Source of the DNA: Adineta vaga
Lineage: Eukaryota > Rotifera
Direction of reading: 5' to 3'
Assembly: GCA_021613535.1 (NCBI GenBank)
Contig: CP075493.1
Coordinates: 10,044,001 to 10,108,000, forward strand
Length of the DNA stretch: 64,000 nucleotides
This document shows positions 48,807 through 60,891 of the stretch, piece by piece. Each line of letters begins with the position of its first letter. The first letter of the stretch is position 1. A program made the position numbers and the translations under genes. The notes beneath the pieces were generated by a model. It worked only from the letters and a program-made list of their open reading frames with translations, searched no databases and had not been told where the DNA came from.

Positions 48807-49419
48807 TTATTCTTGTTCATCATCTTCATCATCCTCTTCATCGTCATCGCCACTTTCATTGGCACCGGACGCGGCAGCAGCAGCAGCAGCTCTTCGAGGA
48901 TTCGATTTACCAGCAGATGCTTTTGAATCTCCTAAAAACACAACTCAGTGTAAGCAATATGACTTTCTTGTTAATAAATTATTTACCTTCATCTTCACCA
49001 TTTTCTCCAGTATCATCTTCGTCATAATCATCATCAGAAGCATCATCCTCATCGTAATCATCACCTTCTTGATCACCACCGACTACCTGTAAAATGCAAG
49101 GAAAAGATTTCTAGTTCTTATCTTTCATATTCTCTTTCAAATCACATACGTCATCATCATCTTCATCGTCGTCATCGTGTAAATGTTCATCTCCATTTTT
49201 ATGATTCGAAGATTCATCGTCAACTGGTCCATCACCATTTGTTCCATTACGTGCAGCCTTCAAAGCTTTCAATTTTGTTGGACTTATATCATCTAATTCC
49301 GCTTCACGCTTTGTGCCTAGACAAGAGAATTAATGTAGATACTTCAAGGTAATAGATCATGATTTACCTTTGGTAGGCGTTACAGTTGGTACGGATAGTG
49401 CATCAGTTGAATCAGCCAT
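48807..49419 (-). CDS. Small highly acidic protein (prothymosin-like)
   Basis: Four exons from ATG at 49419 (MADSTDALSVPTVTPTK) to the stop ending at 48807, about 160 residues. A short lysine-containing segment (KREAELDDISPTKLKALKAA) leads into long Asp/Glu runs. An Ala run (RRAAAAAAASGA) is followed by an acidic tail ending DDEQE. It has no membrane segment. The composition resembles prothymosin-alpha and similar histone-binding or nuclear acidic proteins, but composition alone does not prove homology. It is probably disordered and nuclear. The trinucleotide-rich coding sequence also yields misleading frames on the other strand. Confidence 0.65.
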
Positions 49420-50936
49420 TGGTTAAGTTCAATTATTTTATAAGAAGCAAATTGTAGTTGTGTAAATGTGCGAGGATATATGGAAGAATCAAGTCGACAT
49501 AGGCCCAAAGAGAGAGAATATGACAAGCAGCTATTTCTTCTCTTTTCTTTTCTTGCAGCGATTGCCGAGTGTGTATATGTGTACGACGTCGTCGTCTGTC
49601 CTCGCTTAGCTCGTTCCTTTTATATGAAGCTATGTGCGTGTCCTTTTACTGCTGCCGCCGTTCTTTGGCACATAGTCATATAGCATAATGAGAGAGAAAA
49701 AATCTTCGCTCGTTCGTTCTTTATTTTCCACCAATCCATCGTGCTGATGTTAGTCGACAATGATGACGTTACACAGACAGAATATATGGCAAACAATGGA
49801 TTTTCTCTGTATAGTCGAGAGAAAACGACGGGCAAAGATGACGACAAGCATAAACTGTGAATTGAATAGCGTCAGTGCAAGCGAACAAATTTTATAATGT
49901 TTTCTTTAGCTTGAAGAAATTGGAAAACAGCCATTTTCTCTATACTACATCGGTGAAATTAACAAAGAAATAGATAGATATCATCAAAATTAGACTGAAT
50001 GATCTTTCCATGTAATGTCAAATATTTGCATTATAGAGCAAAAAAGTGATACACTGTAAGAAATATTTTAAAAACAAAGGATTGTTTGCATGAAATACGA
50101 AATATCTGAAGTGAAAAAACAGTACTTATCTATTTAAGATATTTTTAGTTGAGATTAATCTGGACTGAATAATATTTGGGGTGATTCACTGATGATAATT
50201 TTATAGACTTACATACTACGTATGATGCATTGTTTCATGAATGATATACTTGCCTCTTTTAAATACAATTCAGAAGATTCTTTTTAGTCGTATTTATAAG
50301 AAATAATTTAGATGTCATTCTATTAAAAAATAATGCGTAAAATTAAGAGTATGCATTGTATTAAGCAATAGCAAATCGAATGAAAGAATGAATGAATATA
50401 ACATACTCATTCTGTTATGTGAAAAACAACGAACCAATCGAATATGTTCAATATCAATAGATGTAGATATGCTGTCTTTTCATTCAATGTCAGATAAGAA
50501 ATTTGATTGATAAAATACAATAAATCATTCATAAATGTGGGAATGTTTCTTTCCAAACTTGCTCTTTTGATCTATGTGATGTTTTTCTTCATCTAAGAAG
50601 ATGAATAAATAGATATACTTATGAAATTCGATTGACGTTCAGGTGTAAGATTCATATTGTCTTATTTTGACGAATTGCATAATCAGTTTCGTTGTGTTTC
50701 TTTTCTTTCGTTGACACATCATTGTTAGGAAAGTTTGTTGTATTTTTCTCTGAAGATTGTGCAATTCTTATGAGAGAGACAAAAACAATTAAATCAAATA
50801 TGATTATCATGTTTAACATATACTTGGATATACAAGATTAAGATAAAAGAATATATTTTTGATGATTATAAATTTTGTTATTTCATTTTTAAAGAACTTT
50901 CTGACAGTACTACTTTTCTCACTATGAATATATTGT
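49420..50936. other. Intergenic region
   Basis: 1.5 kb between two minus-strand genes. The part nearest 49420 is relatively GC-rich with CGTCGTCG-like words, as expected for the acidic gene's promoter and 5' UTR. The rest is AT-rich. No gene was recognised. Confidence 0.5.
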
Positions 50937-51523
50937 TCATTTTGTGTTTGGACGTCGAATGGCACTAATAATTTCTGATGCTGATGTATTACTCAATTGT
51001 TTGATACTATTATTATTCAATGATATTGATGATGTTGTAAGATTTGATGATGTTGATCGTACTGGAACACGTAAGTTACTGTACAGATTTGTGAATAACG
51101 ATGTTAATAATAATGGTGCTTGATTTTCTATGACATTAATGAGTTTTTTGCCTACGTCAGGATTGAGCATTTCTTTCAGACCAGTTGCCATGATTTGACC
51201 AACAATAGTACCAAGACGATCTAGTGGAAGAATGGATAGAACTGTTGCTGCCGTATCAGTATTGGAAATTTCAGCATCTTGTTGGCGACGATTACGAACT
51301 TGGAAGGCACCGTGATGAACGGTAGATGATCGATTTTTGTCATGTGATAGAAGATCTGTTTTATTTTGTTTCGATTCTAAAGAGAAATAGAAATGAAGAT
51401 ATCGAAGATAAGTTATTTTGGATAGAAAAATTTCTAACTTGAACTATTCTTCCATGCTTGACAGTGATCAATTGTAAGATGTAAGAGAATTGTTACAACA
51501 ATGAATAAACTTGTTTTGATCAT
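50937..51523 (-). CDS. Small secreted protein, family not recognised
   Basis: Two exons, 51523-51439 and 51376-50937, about 175 residues. The start MIKTSLFIVVTILLHLTIDH is a clear signal peptide, probably cleaved near HCQA. The mature part begins polar with potential Asn-glycosylation (NKTD). It has a basic site (VRNRRQQ) and a helical stretch (LPLDRLGTIVGQIMATGLKE, then INVIENQAPLLLTSLFTNLY), and ends in a Ser/Asn-rich tail (SAIRRPNTK). Apart from the Cys in the signal peptide region there are no cysteines, so it is not a disulfide-rich peptide. Function unknown. It may be an extracellular protein or a peptide precursor cleaved at RNRR. Confidence 0.7.
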
Positions 51524-52330
51524 TATTATTTCGAATGAAGATAAAACCTATTTTTGTTGTTATTCTTATAGAGATACCAGCTGTAGACGAACATCCTCTT
51601 CATAAAGTAAATATGTACAGTATACAAGATGAAGGTAATTATAGTATTATCAGAATAACAAAGCTAACCTGTAGTTTTAATCATTATCTATTGATCCAAC
51701 GAATGCAAATATCTATATAGATAGAACATAATTATTTGATCGTTCGATGTCTCAATTGACTTTTCTTTCCATTAGATATATCTGAATCGATTTTATTCTA
51801 TACTTAACAATAATGTATTAATACTATGAAGGTGAGTAATTCAAATTAAATAGAAACAAGATGATTAATCCATTATATATTCATGTGTAGAATTTAATAA
51901 TTCTCTCTCTCTCTCTCCTTAACCTATGAATTTTGAGTTGCATAATAAGTTAAATATCGTAATACTAATTCAAAGGAAACAAAATCGTAGAAGAATTAGA
52001 CATTTTCAGTTCGACAGAGACTTTCTGTTCTTATGATTTGAAACCAATCTTAACAAATCAAATACTAATTTGAACAAATTTCTGTAGTTGCCCTTCGAAT
52101 AGTAGATGTACTAAATGCAAATTATAGTTTATTGATTACATTTATCGTTGAATTCGATAAAGTTCTTTGATTATTTGCAGATTGAAGTATCATTGTCGAC
52201 TTTATTTTTAAAAAAACAGTTATAATCAAAACAAACGATATAACTGAAACAAAGTCTTGATGATCTTTTCTTATTTCTTTTTCTTCTTAACAAGAAATGT
52301 TTCTGATGTTTGCGTTGTAATTATTTCATT
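51524..52330. other. Intergenic region with (TC)n repeat
   Basis: 800 bp, AT-rich, with a (CT)8 tract near 51902-51918. It should contain the promoter of the secreted-protein gene. Nothing else was recognised. Confidence 0.5.
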
Positions 52331-53057
52331 TAATCTCGTGGTACATCAACTTGACCATTATTAATTTGGTTAATAACATCATGTGGATGTGAACCTTCTA
52401 CTTTGCAACCAACTGATTGAGCTGTGCCTGGAAAAGAAAGAACGAAAAAAACACAATAAAATATCGATAGTTTTATTAATAGATATACCAAGAATTTCTT
52501 TCACTGTTCCGTCGAATGTTTTGGCTAATGATCTTACACGCATAACTCGGGCGATTTTATAAATTTCATCAAGTGAAATATTGCCATCATGTTTAACTAA
52601 ATAATTAATAATAAATAAAAATAGAAGTTTAGTTTCCAACAGATTTCTACTGACTATTTTTTTGTTTCTTTCGATCACGTGGTGGTTCTTTAAGTGCTTT
52701 GATAACAAGTGATGATGCTGATGGAATAACATCAATTTTAGCATTACGATTTTGGACAGTTAATTTGACTGTTACACGCATGCCTTTCCAGTCACCTGTT
52801 GCTTTAGCAATATCATCACCCACTTTTTTTGGTGACTATGCATAACCAAAATATATAAAGGATTTTCATTGAGCAAAACAAGAATTACTTACGAGACCGA
52901 GAGGACCGATCTTTGGAGCTAATGATGAGCCACCAGGTGCTTCACCACCGGTCACACGGACCATGACTAAAGATAAAAAAAATATAAAACCAAATCAAAG
53001 AAAATTGAAAGTTGATTTACTTTCATAAACGGCTGTTGGATCAAATTTTGGACCCAT
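52331..53057 (-). CDS. RPL12: 60S ribosomal protein L12 (uL11)
   Basis: Five short exons from ATG at 53057 to the TAA ending at 52331, 165 residues, the standard length. The start [10 protein letters not shown] and [20 protein letters not shown] are highly conserved. [68 protein letters not shown] and [20 protein letters not shown] follow in order, ending VDVPRD. It binds 28S rRNA at the stalk base of the cytosolic large subunit with P0 and is part of the GTPase-associated centre. Confidence is very high because the match is continuous across all exons. Confidence 0.97.
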
Positions 53058-54634
53058 GATATATTGTTACGAGTGTTTGAAAATGAAAGATCTACAAAGA
53101 AAAACATAAAATAATATCCGTTATTAAGAAACTTTCGTTGTTTCTTTCAAAATTGAATATCGATTTGTGACGAAGAACCACTATTTACATTTATTATGGA
53201 TATTCTATGGAATACTTTAGAACAAATCATAAGAGATAAATGTCGATTTCATGCAAGAGATTTTCAATATGTTTATGAGATAAATCAAATTCATTTGAGG
53301 TTTTTCCTTTTTTCTAATTTCACCAAAATATAATTGAGAAACTTTTCCTAGTTCTGAATTCTGACATCTAACATAGATGTCGCTGCTCGATATTAATAAA
53401 ATCTACTCTATTTTTATTTATCAATGATCAATGTTTTATCTTTAGAGAACAAAAGTGGTGAGAAAAGACTACGTGCTTTCATTTTTGTTATTCTGTTATT
53501 TTAATGATACAAATAGAGATTTTTTTAAATTTTCATTGCAAAATGATTGTTCATCAAAAATTAATTTCTACGAATGATCTTTAATGGATTGATATTAACC
53601 GAGAAGGTTTTTAGTAGCATCTTGATAGGATTGTACGTTCAGTTAAAAAAAAGACTTGTGAAGGAATGTTTTCATGATAATATAAAGAACTAATATTTCT
53701 TCCATTAGAAAAGGAAAGAAATCTCCGGGATCGGAACATGATATGAATTTACATTAAAATTCTGAAATATATATATATATAGTTTTAATATATGAAGAGT
53801 ATTTTATCATGAACAAACTAGATGAGTAAACCATACCAACTGCTAGGTACATTACATAGAAATTTACCATAAGGAAAACAAAACTTTCAATAATGTTCGC
53901 CTCGCTCTTTAAGTTCATACTATGATCAATTAAGATATGTTTTACTTCTCTTTATGTGATTGATATACTATTTTTATCTCAGTTTTGATGGTGTACAAAA
54001 TATTTTCAATGTATCGAAACTACGATGTGTTCAAGCTCTTGAGAATGAATGAATGAATGGCATTGGGAAGTTTAGATTTTTCAAAATTGAATTTAGAGTC
54101 TTATACGTTTTAAAGTATCTTCTAGTTTTTTAATTAATCATTCTAATCGTAGAAGATTTTCTTAGAATTTTAATGCAAATAGCTTTTCTATCTTTATCTC
54201 AGAAAGAAAATTCCGCGAATAATGAATGTCCTTATTCGTATGAGAATATCAAAAAAGCACTTATCTTTGATGTAAAACCAATAATTATGAGGTTTGTTCA
54301 TAATTATAATCAGTCATGCAAATAAAAGTCTTGATCATATTACATCATGACATGCAAAGGAAAACCTAAAGTAAAATGTTCATTTTCAATTATCTAGACA
54401 ACGATTGTTTCCGTAAGAAAGGATCTGTTCGCTTTATCTTTTCATTGACTTATTTTGCTTTTGAATTCACATATTGAAGAAGTAACATGTTCAAAAGATA
54501 TTAAGGAAGTGATTCTTTTTATTTGTCATTCATTTATTCATTCAGACGGTACAAGAAAAGACAGTAACTTTATTGAAAATGAAGATTCTTTCTTGTTTGT
54601 GTCCAAAATACTACTTTTCTTTGTCTTCCATTGT
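53058..54634. other. Intergenic region
   Basis: 1.6 kb of AT-rich sequence between RPL12 and the secretory precursor (both -), including the RPL12 promoter and a (TA)n run near 53768-53780. No gene was recognised. Confidence 0.5.
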
Positions 54635-55198
54635 TTAACGAAGATAGATTGAATTGACAATTTCATTCATCACTTCCATGGGTGGTTTGTTAATTTGTTT
54701 ACGTTTTTTTAATGTTTGATGTCCTCCAGCAGTATAAAATGATGATCGTTTGTTGACTGATCCACTGAATGGAGTGTAATCATCACCATCGTCATCATTA
54801 ACAGCATTTTGATTAAGTCGCGTAAACCATTTTGGCACAGTCATTTCATTCTCATTAGAATGGGACATGAGAAATTGATTAGCATGTGTTCGCGGTTGTC
54901 CAAACCAGACAGATGATGATGATGATGGTGCAGAATTTTTTTGATCATAAGTGGAGGGTAATGGTGCTGATGCCAATGAATCATACATAGATGGTTCGGA
55001 GTTTCTATCCATATTTTTGACTGATTCAAGAGGATTTAATGATGGTGTAGGTGAAGAAGAAACATAAGGTAAAAATGCAACAAAAAGAACAAATATCGTA
55101 CTGATCATCAAAAATTGTGAAAAAAAGGAATGCGAACCAATTGAAAAAGGACGTAAAATATAATATAAAACTGAGCTAATCGATTCTTTGCTTGTCAT
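54635..55198 (-). CDS. Secretory prohormone-like precursor with dibasic cleavage sites
   Basis: A single frame of 187 residues. The first ATG is at 55198. An internal ATG at 55108 begins MISTIFVLFVAFLPYVSSS, a textbook signal peptide, and is the more likely start. The mature region is Ser/Pro/Asn-rich and acidic, then has dibasic sites. SVNKR and TLKKRK bracket SSFYTAGGHQTL, and the C-terminal piece is KQINKPPMEVMNEIVNSIYL plus Arg. No cysteines and no Gly amidation donor are seen next to the sites. This layout fits a neuropeptide or peptide-hormone precursor, but I cannot match it to a named family. A simple secreted protein is the alternative. Confidence 0.6.
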   Translation of the reverse strand: MTSKESISSVLYYILRPFSIGSHSFFSQFLMISTIFVLFVAFLPYVSSSPTPSLNPLESVKNMDRNSEPSMYDSLASAPLPSTYDQKNSAPSSSSSVWFGQPRTHANQFLMSHSNENEMTVPKWFTRLNQNAVNDDDGDDYTPFSGSVNKRSSFYTAGGHQTLKKRKQINKPPMEVMNEIVNSIYLR

Positions 55199-57485
55199 AT
55201 TTGTACGATGTTTTATAATATATTGAATATATGAGAAAAAACAACAGGGCAGTTATCTGAAATAGAATGAAGATTATTTCTTAGACTTTATTTCTCTCAA
55301 TTTTCTTTCTCTCTCTCTCTTCGTCAGTTTTATAGATAGCCGAGCTAATTAAAGATTATCAAACATGACAGACAAGCGTAATACGTTTTATATAAGAAAA
55401 ACTCCAAGTAGGCGAAAAGATAATAGGAAAAAAAACAATAATTTACTCATTAAAAATAATCTTTTCTATCACAAAATTGACATTTATAGAAATCCAGACG
55501 AGTATTTATCTTATAATAATATATAGTTAACGCAATGGTTAAATGCATTTATTTCTATTCAGTCAACAATATTTAACAACTGAGGTTCTACTCATAAAAA
55601 AAATATATAGTCGAACAATATACCTTTGTCTAAAGAAAGTTCATTGAATGGATCTGTTTAGCATCATACAGGAACTTATATAGAAAAACGTAGAAGACTA
55701 TCAGTCAGCTACACCTGCTTTGTTTAAAAAGGCGTTAAAAGAAATGAGAGAGAGAGAGAGAAAAATGTATAAGAGGAAAATACTTTTTATCTATAATTAT
55801 TTAGCCAATTGACAAGAACGTTTATGAAAACTATATACGCTTCGATGAAACTCTTTTGTTAAAAAAAATCTAATATTCTATCAGATAAAAAAAAACCGAA
55901 TAAATCGGATAGATATTCGTATAGTGCAATATAGTTTCATTGAGCTTTAGAATAAACTGGTGTGTATAATCAAGTTTGCGGGAAAAGGTGTACATCTATT
56001 ATGTTACTTGTTAAAGATGATCCTTTTGGATTTAATATCCTAATAAACTTCGTTAGATGTATAATATAATGACGAGAGAATAGAAAAGTGTAAGATAATG
56101 ATGAATACACAATTTATGTAGTTACCACATATTTCAAGAGTTGCATTGACGTAAGAGAAATCATTGTAATCTAAATAACTCTTCAAAAAAAGAATGTTTT
56201 AATGTCCTCGACAATATCGAATTCCTTCCGTAAGAACATTATCATCAAAAAAACTAAATGATTAACTCTATTATATAAAAATATATAGTAAAACTATCAT
56301 TTAATTTTCTAATAGTTACCTATGACAATACAATTAACGAAAAGAAATTATATTGCGTAGATGCATGTTCCTAAAAACGATTTTGTTTTATCTATGATTT
56401 CTCTTCTCAATTGATAGAAAAATATTCATGATATTCTCCTCTCACTTACTTATTTCCATTTCCGATAACAAATGCACTTTTGTTATATTTTAGAGAGCAA
56501 AATCAAATATGGAACACAAAATGTTTTGATTTACCTTACAAAAAAAAATCATACTACTTTCATCTATTTTCTCTTTCTTTTGAGTGGGCTGAATACTCTC
56601 TGCTTCCATTCTTGCATCCATAAGCGGACATTTCATCGGAAGTCAATCTTTTACTAATGTTGATATCAAGTGATTGCCTATGAAACAACATTTTGTTGAT
56701 TACAAAGACATAAAACAGATCTTTTTTGCGACGGCAAATAATGCAACTTTCTTTTTTCAGATTATATGAATATCAACGTGCATATTCAACATATAGAGTA
56801 CTTTAAGTTGCATGTAATTTATCTCAAGAAGCAATGCTTGCATTTAATTAAGATAAAACTACAAAAAGTTTCTGAAACCTACTTATATCGATGACGATGA
56901 CGTAAACCAATTGACACTAAATGACCTAAATTTCAACATATACGATTTCTGTTTGTTTTTATTCGAATAGTGTTTTGAGAATATAATGTCATCAACGTAG
57001 AGTAGTATCGTTAGTATATCTGGAGGGTATACTATTTATTGTTGGGTTAAAAAAACCTGACTCCATTACTAAGATTAGTGATTGCGTTTGCATGTGTATT
57101 CAATAGATAATAAATAATTGAATACTTTTTATCCTCTACATATGAATGTGGTTGATCAAAAATCAAATTATACAAGGACTGATGTGAATTTTTGTACTTT
57201 ATGACTTAACAAATGTTGGGAAGAAACGATTTTATAAATAAGAAGTGAAACGCCTTACGTAGGGCTCAATAAAAATGAGTTTTTTAATTAAAAATCTATT
57301 TATAATGTAATCAATTGATCTTTTCAACTAAGATTAATTTCGAAATACGAAATAGTATTGAAATTTAGGATATCTGTTATCAATGTAAATCGATGTTTTA
57401 ATCGTCCAGAAATATCAAACATTGTATATAAATAGAACAGAAAAAAAACATTTCATCAAAACGATACACACTTTCTATTTTATCC
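55199..57485. other. Long intergenic region
   Basis: 2.3 kb between a minus-strand and a plus-strand gene, so it holds two promoters. (GA)n occurs near 55746-55761 and (CT)n near 55308-55320. Otherwise AT-rich, with no recognised gene. Confidence 0.5.
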
Positions 57486-59697
57486 ATGAAAGTAAAGAAT
57501 AGAACTCAGCGTTCATCTCGTACTCATCGACATCAACTTTCACATATTCATGCTTGGATTAAATATAAATCAGATAATATATTTTCAGCAGGTCCTGTAG
57601 TAATCATTCCTATTCTTGCTCTAATATCTATATGTCTTATTCTGATTTTCTCATCATTATATCTTTGGAGTGGAGAAGCCAATACATATTCGCAATCATT
57701 ATGGGAAACATTCATGCGTACACTTGGTTTGAAAGAATTGTTGGTGTTTGCTTCTTTTTTGAATGAAAATCTTTTCTAGATCCTGGTTCTGCTGCTGAGG
57801 ATACGGGAGGAATTCATCGATTTATTTCGGCAACAGTGACTATGTGTGGAATTTTTATTATATCAACATTGATCGGAGCATTAACAACAGGTATGGAAGG
57901 TAAATTAGCTGAATTACGGAAAGGACGCACCAGAGTCATTGAAACCAATCATACAAGTACATTAATTCTATTGAAAAAGAAAAGATGTCATTTTTTTAAT
58001 TAATTCTTCTAGTTATACTCGGTTGGTCAGCAAAAATCTTTGATATAATCAATGAATTAAGCATTGCCAATGAAAATCAATCGAATCCATCGATTGTTAT
58101 TTTAGCTTCGAAAGATCGTATTGAAATGCAAGAAATAATTACACAAAAAATTGATCGAAAACATCATAACACGAAAATTATCTGTCGAAATGGCGATCCA
58201 ATGTCTATTCATGATTTAAATATTCTCTCACCGAATCATGCACGATCAATAATTATCTTAGCACCAACCAATGAGAATCCTGATGTAAGTGTTATTAAAA
58301 CAATCTTAGCCATTACAAATAATCCTCAACGAACGAAATCAAAATTTCATATTGTTGCAGAAATTAAAGAACGTAATAATATTGAAGTAGCACGTATTGC
58401 TGGTGAGAATAATTGTATATCAAATGATCAAAAAAATTCAATTGAAATCACTTTCTAGGTGCAGATGAAGTCGTTTTTGTTCATGCTGATGAAATTATCG
58501 CCAGAATTATAGCACAAAGCGGTCGTCAATCTGGTTTATCTGTCATTTTATCGATGTTACTTTCATTTAATTATAGTGAAATTTATTTCAAATCAGAACC
58601 ATTATTAATTGGAAAAACATTTCATGAAATTCTATTTCTCTATCGTACAAGTACTGTCATCGGTCTGATGTTTGCGGATGAAACAATCAAAATTTCTCCA
58701 TCATCAGATACAATTCTTCAAGAAAATGATCAAATTATTGTTATTGCAGAAGATGATGATGCAATTATTTTACAAACAAGTTCTCCGTTAATCTATCCTT
58801 CAATATCTGCCTTAGTTCAAACAGATATTTCTGTTAAACCATCAATGAATATCAAACAAACAGATATAGAAAAAAATATCATTCTTGGATGGAATTCTAA
58901 AGCATCTCTAATCGCTAAACAATTGGATAATTATGTGTCTGAAGGAAGTGAATTACATATTTTAACAAATATTGATAAAGCAACGAAAATTATAACCGAA
59001 CAATTAGTAAATGAATTACAACGACAAAAGATTTATTTACATTCGGGTGATATTACTAATCGAAATGATTTAGAAAAACTAAATTTGTAAATGAAATAAA
59101 TTTCGTTTGTTTTTTCTTAATTAAAATTCTTTCTTTACTAGATATACTTATCATGATGTTATTCTTCTTGCAAATGATATTAGTAATGAACAAAAACATC
59201 AATTAGAAATGAATTCATCTGAAGCAGCTGATGCAGAATGTTTAATTTGTCTATTACATTTACGAAATTTAATCGATAAAAATCCTCGTCAAAAAACATT
59301 CAGTATTGTTACAGAAATGTTCGATATACGAAATCGAGAATTAGCCGAAATTACACGTGCAGATGATTTTATTGTTAGTCCAAATATTCTTTCGAAATAT
59401 ATTGCACAAATTAGTGAAAATAAAAATCTAACAAAAGTATTTGATGTTCTATTAACAGCAGATGGAGTAGAAATCTATCTTCGACCGATTTCATTATTTA
59501 CAAAACTAGGTATACCGGTTTCATTTAGTCGAATATTAGAAGCATCACTTAAACAACAAACATTAGCAATTGGATATCGACAAATGAAATATGCACAAGA
59601 TCCAAATAAATTCTATGGAATAGTTTTAAATCCTGATAAAGACATTTCAATTATCTTTCGACATGATGATAGAATTATTGTTCTCGCAGAAGAATAG
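57486..59697 (+). CDS. CASTOR/POLLUX-related ion channel with two RCK (TrkA-N-like) domains, bacterial type
   Basis: Five exons: 57486-57726, 57780-57956, 58013-58402, 58459-59086 and 59142-59697, about 660 residues. One membrane segment (VVIIPILALISICLILIFSS) leads to the pore-loop block MRTLDPGSAAEDTGG. A second membrane segment (VTMCGIFIISTLIGALTTGM) is followed by GKLAELRKGRTRVIE. The first nucleotide-binding RCK-like domain starts HTIILGWSAKIFDIINEL; the second starts NIILGWNSKASLIAKQLDNY. MRTLDPG..DTG and ELRKGRSRVIE..HTVILGWS are hallmarks of a family known in bacteria and in plants (CASTOR/POLLUX/DMI1), where the plant forms are nuclear-envelope channels needed for Ca spiking. I know of no ordinary animal member, so horizontal acquisition followed by intron gain is likely. 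Confidence 0.85.
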
Positions 59698-60891
59698 TTT
59701 AATATTGATCTATGTTCTCTATATAATAATAAAATCGTCTGAATTGATAACTTCTATTTATTTTTATTTGAATATTTCATGATGTAGAACGGTATTTCTC
59801 GGTAAACGATCGAACTATTGTTGATTTGTTCGAAGTCTTATGAAATAAATGCTCACGATGAACTGCGCATTCATATCAATCTAAGGAAAAATAAAGTCTA
59901 ACATACCTTGAAGATTGTTTGCAGTTGATCCGATAAAGAACAACAGACGAATGGGAAAGTTAACACACACACATATATATATATAAGGAGTATGTTAATG
60001 AAACCTTCTTGATTTATTGTATTTCAAAAGAGTACTTGCCTAGAAAATATCTTCATTATTATTTATATGAATGATCTGTTCCTCGATTGGATGCCTTGAA
60101 AGTTTATATAGAACATAAAATTAATATAAATTTCTTTTTCTATAGACAGTTCATTTGTTATATATATATTAATTGATGGATTTTTGTTGTCTAAAATGAA
60201 CTAGTCCTCCCACACGATGAATTATCTCTTTGCATGTTAGAATGTTTGATCTATGGATCTAAAGTCTATTTCTTTTATCTTCGATCATAAATTATTCAGA
60301 TTCATCATTTATATGTTTGTATGTATCACTTCGCCTTTTAATAACATGTTAACAAAAGTACCTAATTTACCTTTTTTTGAGTATTCGATTGTAATCGGCG
60401 TAGGTGTTTTCTCATTATCAAAGCTTTAAACCTTATAAATTTTTCATCTTGATGAGTTTTGATGTATCATATGTCATTTGTTTAGTTTCAAAAGATGATT
60501 TATTTTTCTCAACAGAGAAATCGTCTAATCTAATATTCATATTATCAAAAATAACCTTGAGTATCAGTCTATTTTCGATGAAATTTCCAATCACAGCTTC
60601 GTTTTTATTTAAGAAAATGTTTAAAAAGAAAGAAAGAAAGAAAGAAAGAAAGAAGGAAAGAAAGAAAAACACTTATATTTAACTGAACAATTGATGTCGA
60701 ATCCAAAGGTTAGTTTTCTAGAAAAGACTTACTGTTGTTGTGCATCATGTAACCAAGATAAAAACAACGATATGTGATCCAACAACTTTTGTTTTGATCA
60801 TGAATAAAGAAAAAGAAACAAACAAACAAATAAAATAACAAAAAAACAAATGTCGACATTTTTCTACTTGAAAAAAAAAAGAAGATTTTTT
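59698..60891. other. Intergenic region between convergent genes
   Basis: 1.2 kb of 3' flanks, with (CA)n/(TA)n near 59964-59985 and the AAAG repeat at about 60627. No gene was recognised. Confidence 0.5.
60627..60667. repeat. (AAAG)n tetranucleotide repeat
   Basis: About ten AAAG units with one interruption. It lies about 225 bp beyond the stop of the kinectin-like gene. Confidence 0.9.

Noticed and set aside
53720-53760. GTTCCGATCCC-like B box on the minus strand
   Set aside because: No D-arm, anticodon stem or acceptor stem can be formed upstream, so not a tRNA.
60404-60682. 92-codon open frame (+) ending in Lys/Glu repeats
   Set aside because: The end is the AAAG microsatellite and the rest has no coding character; lies in a convergent 3' region.
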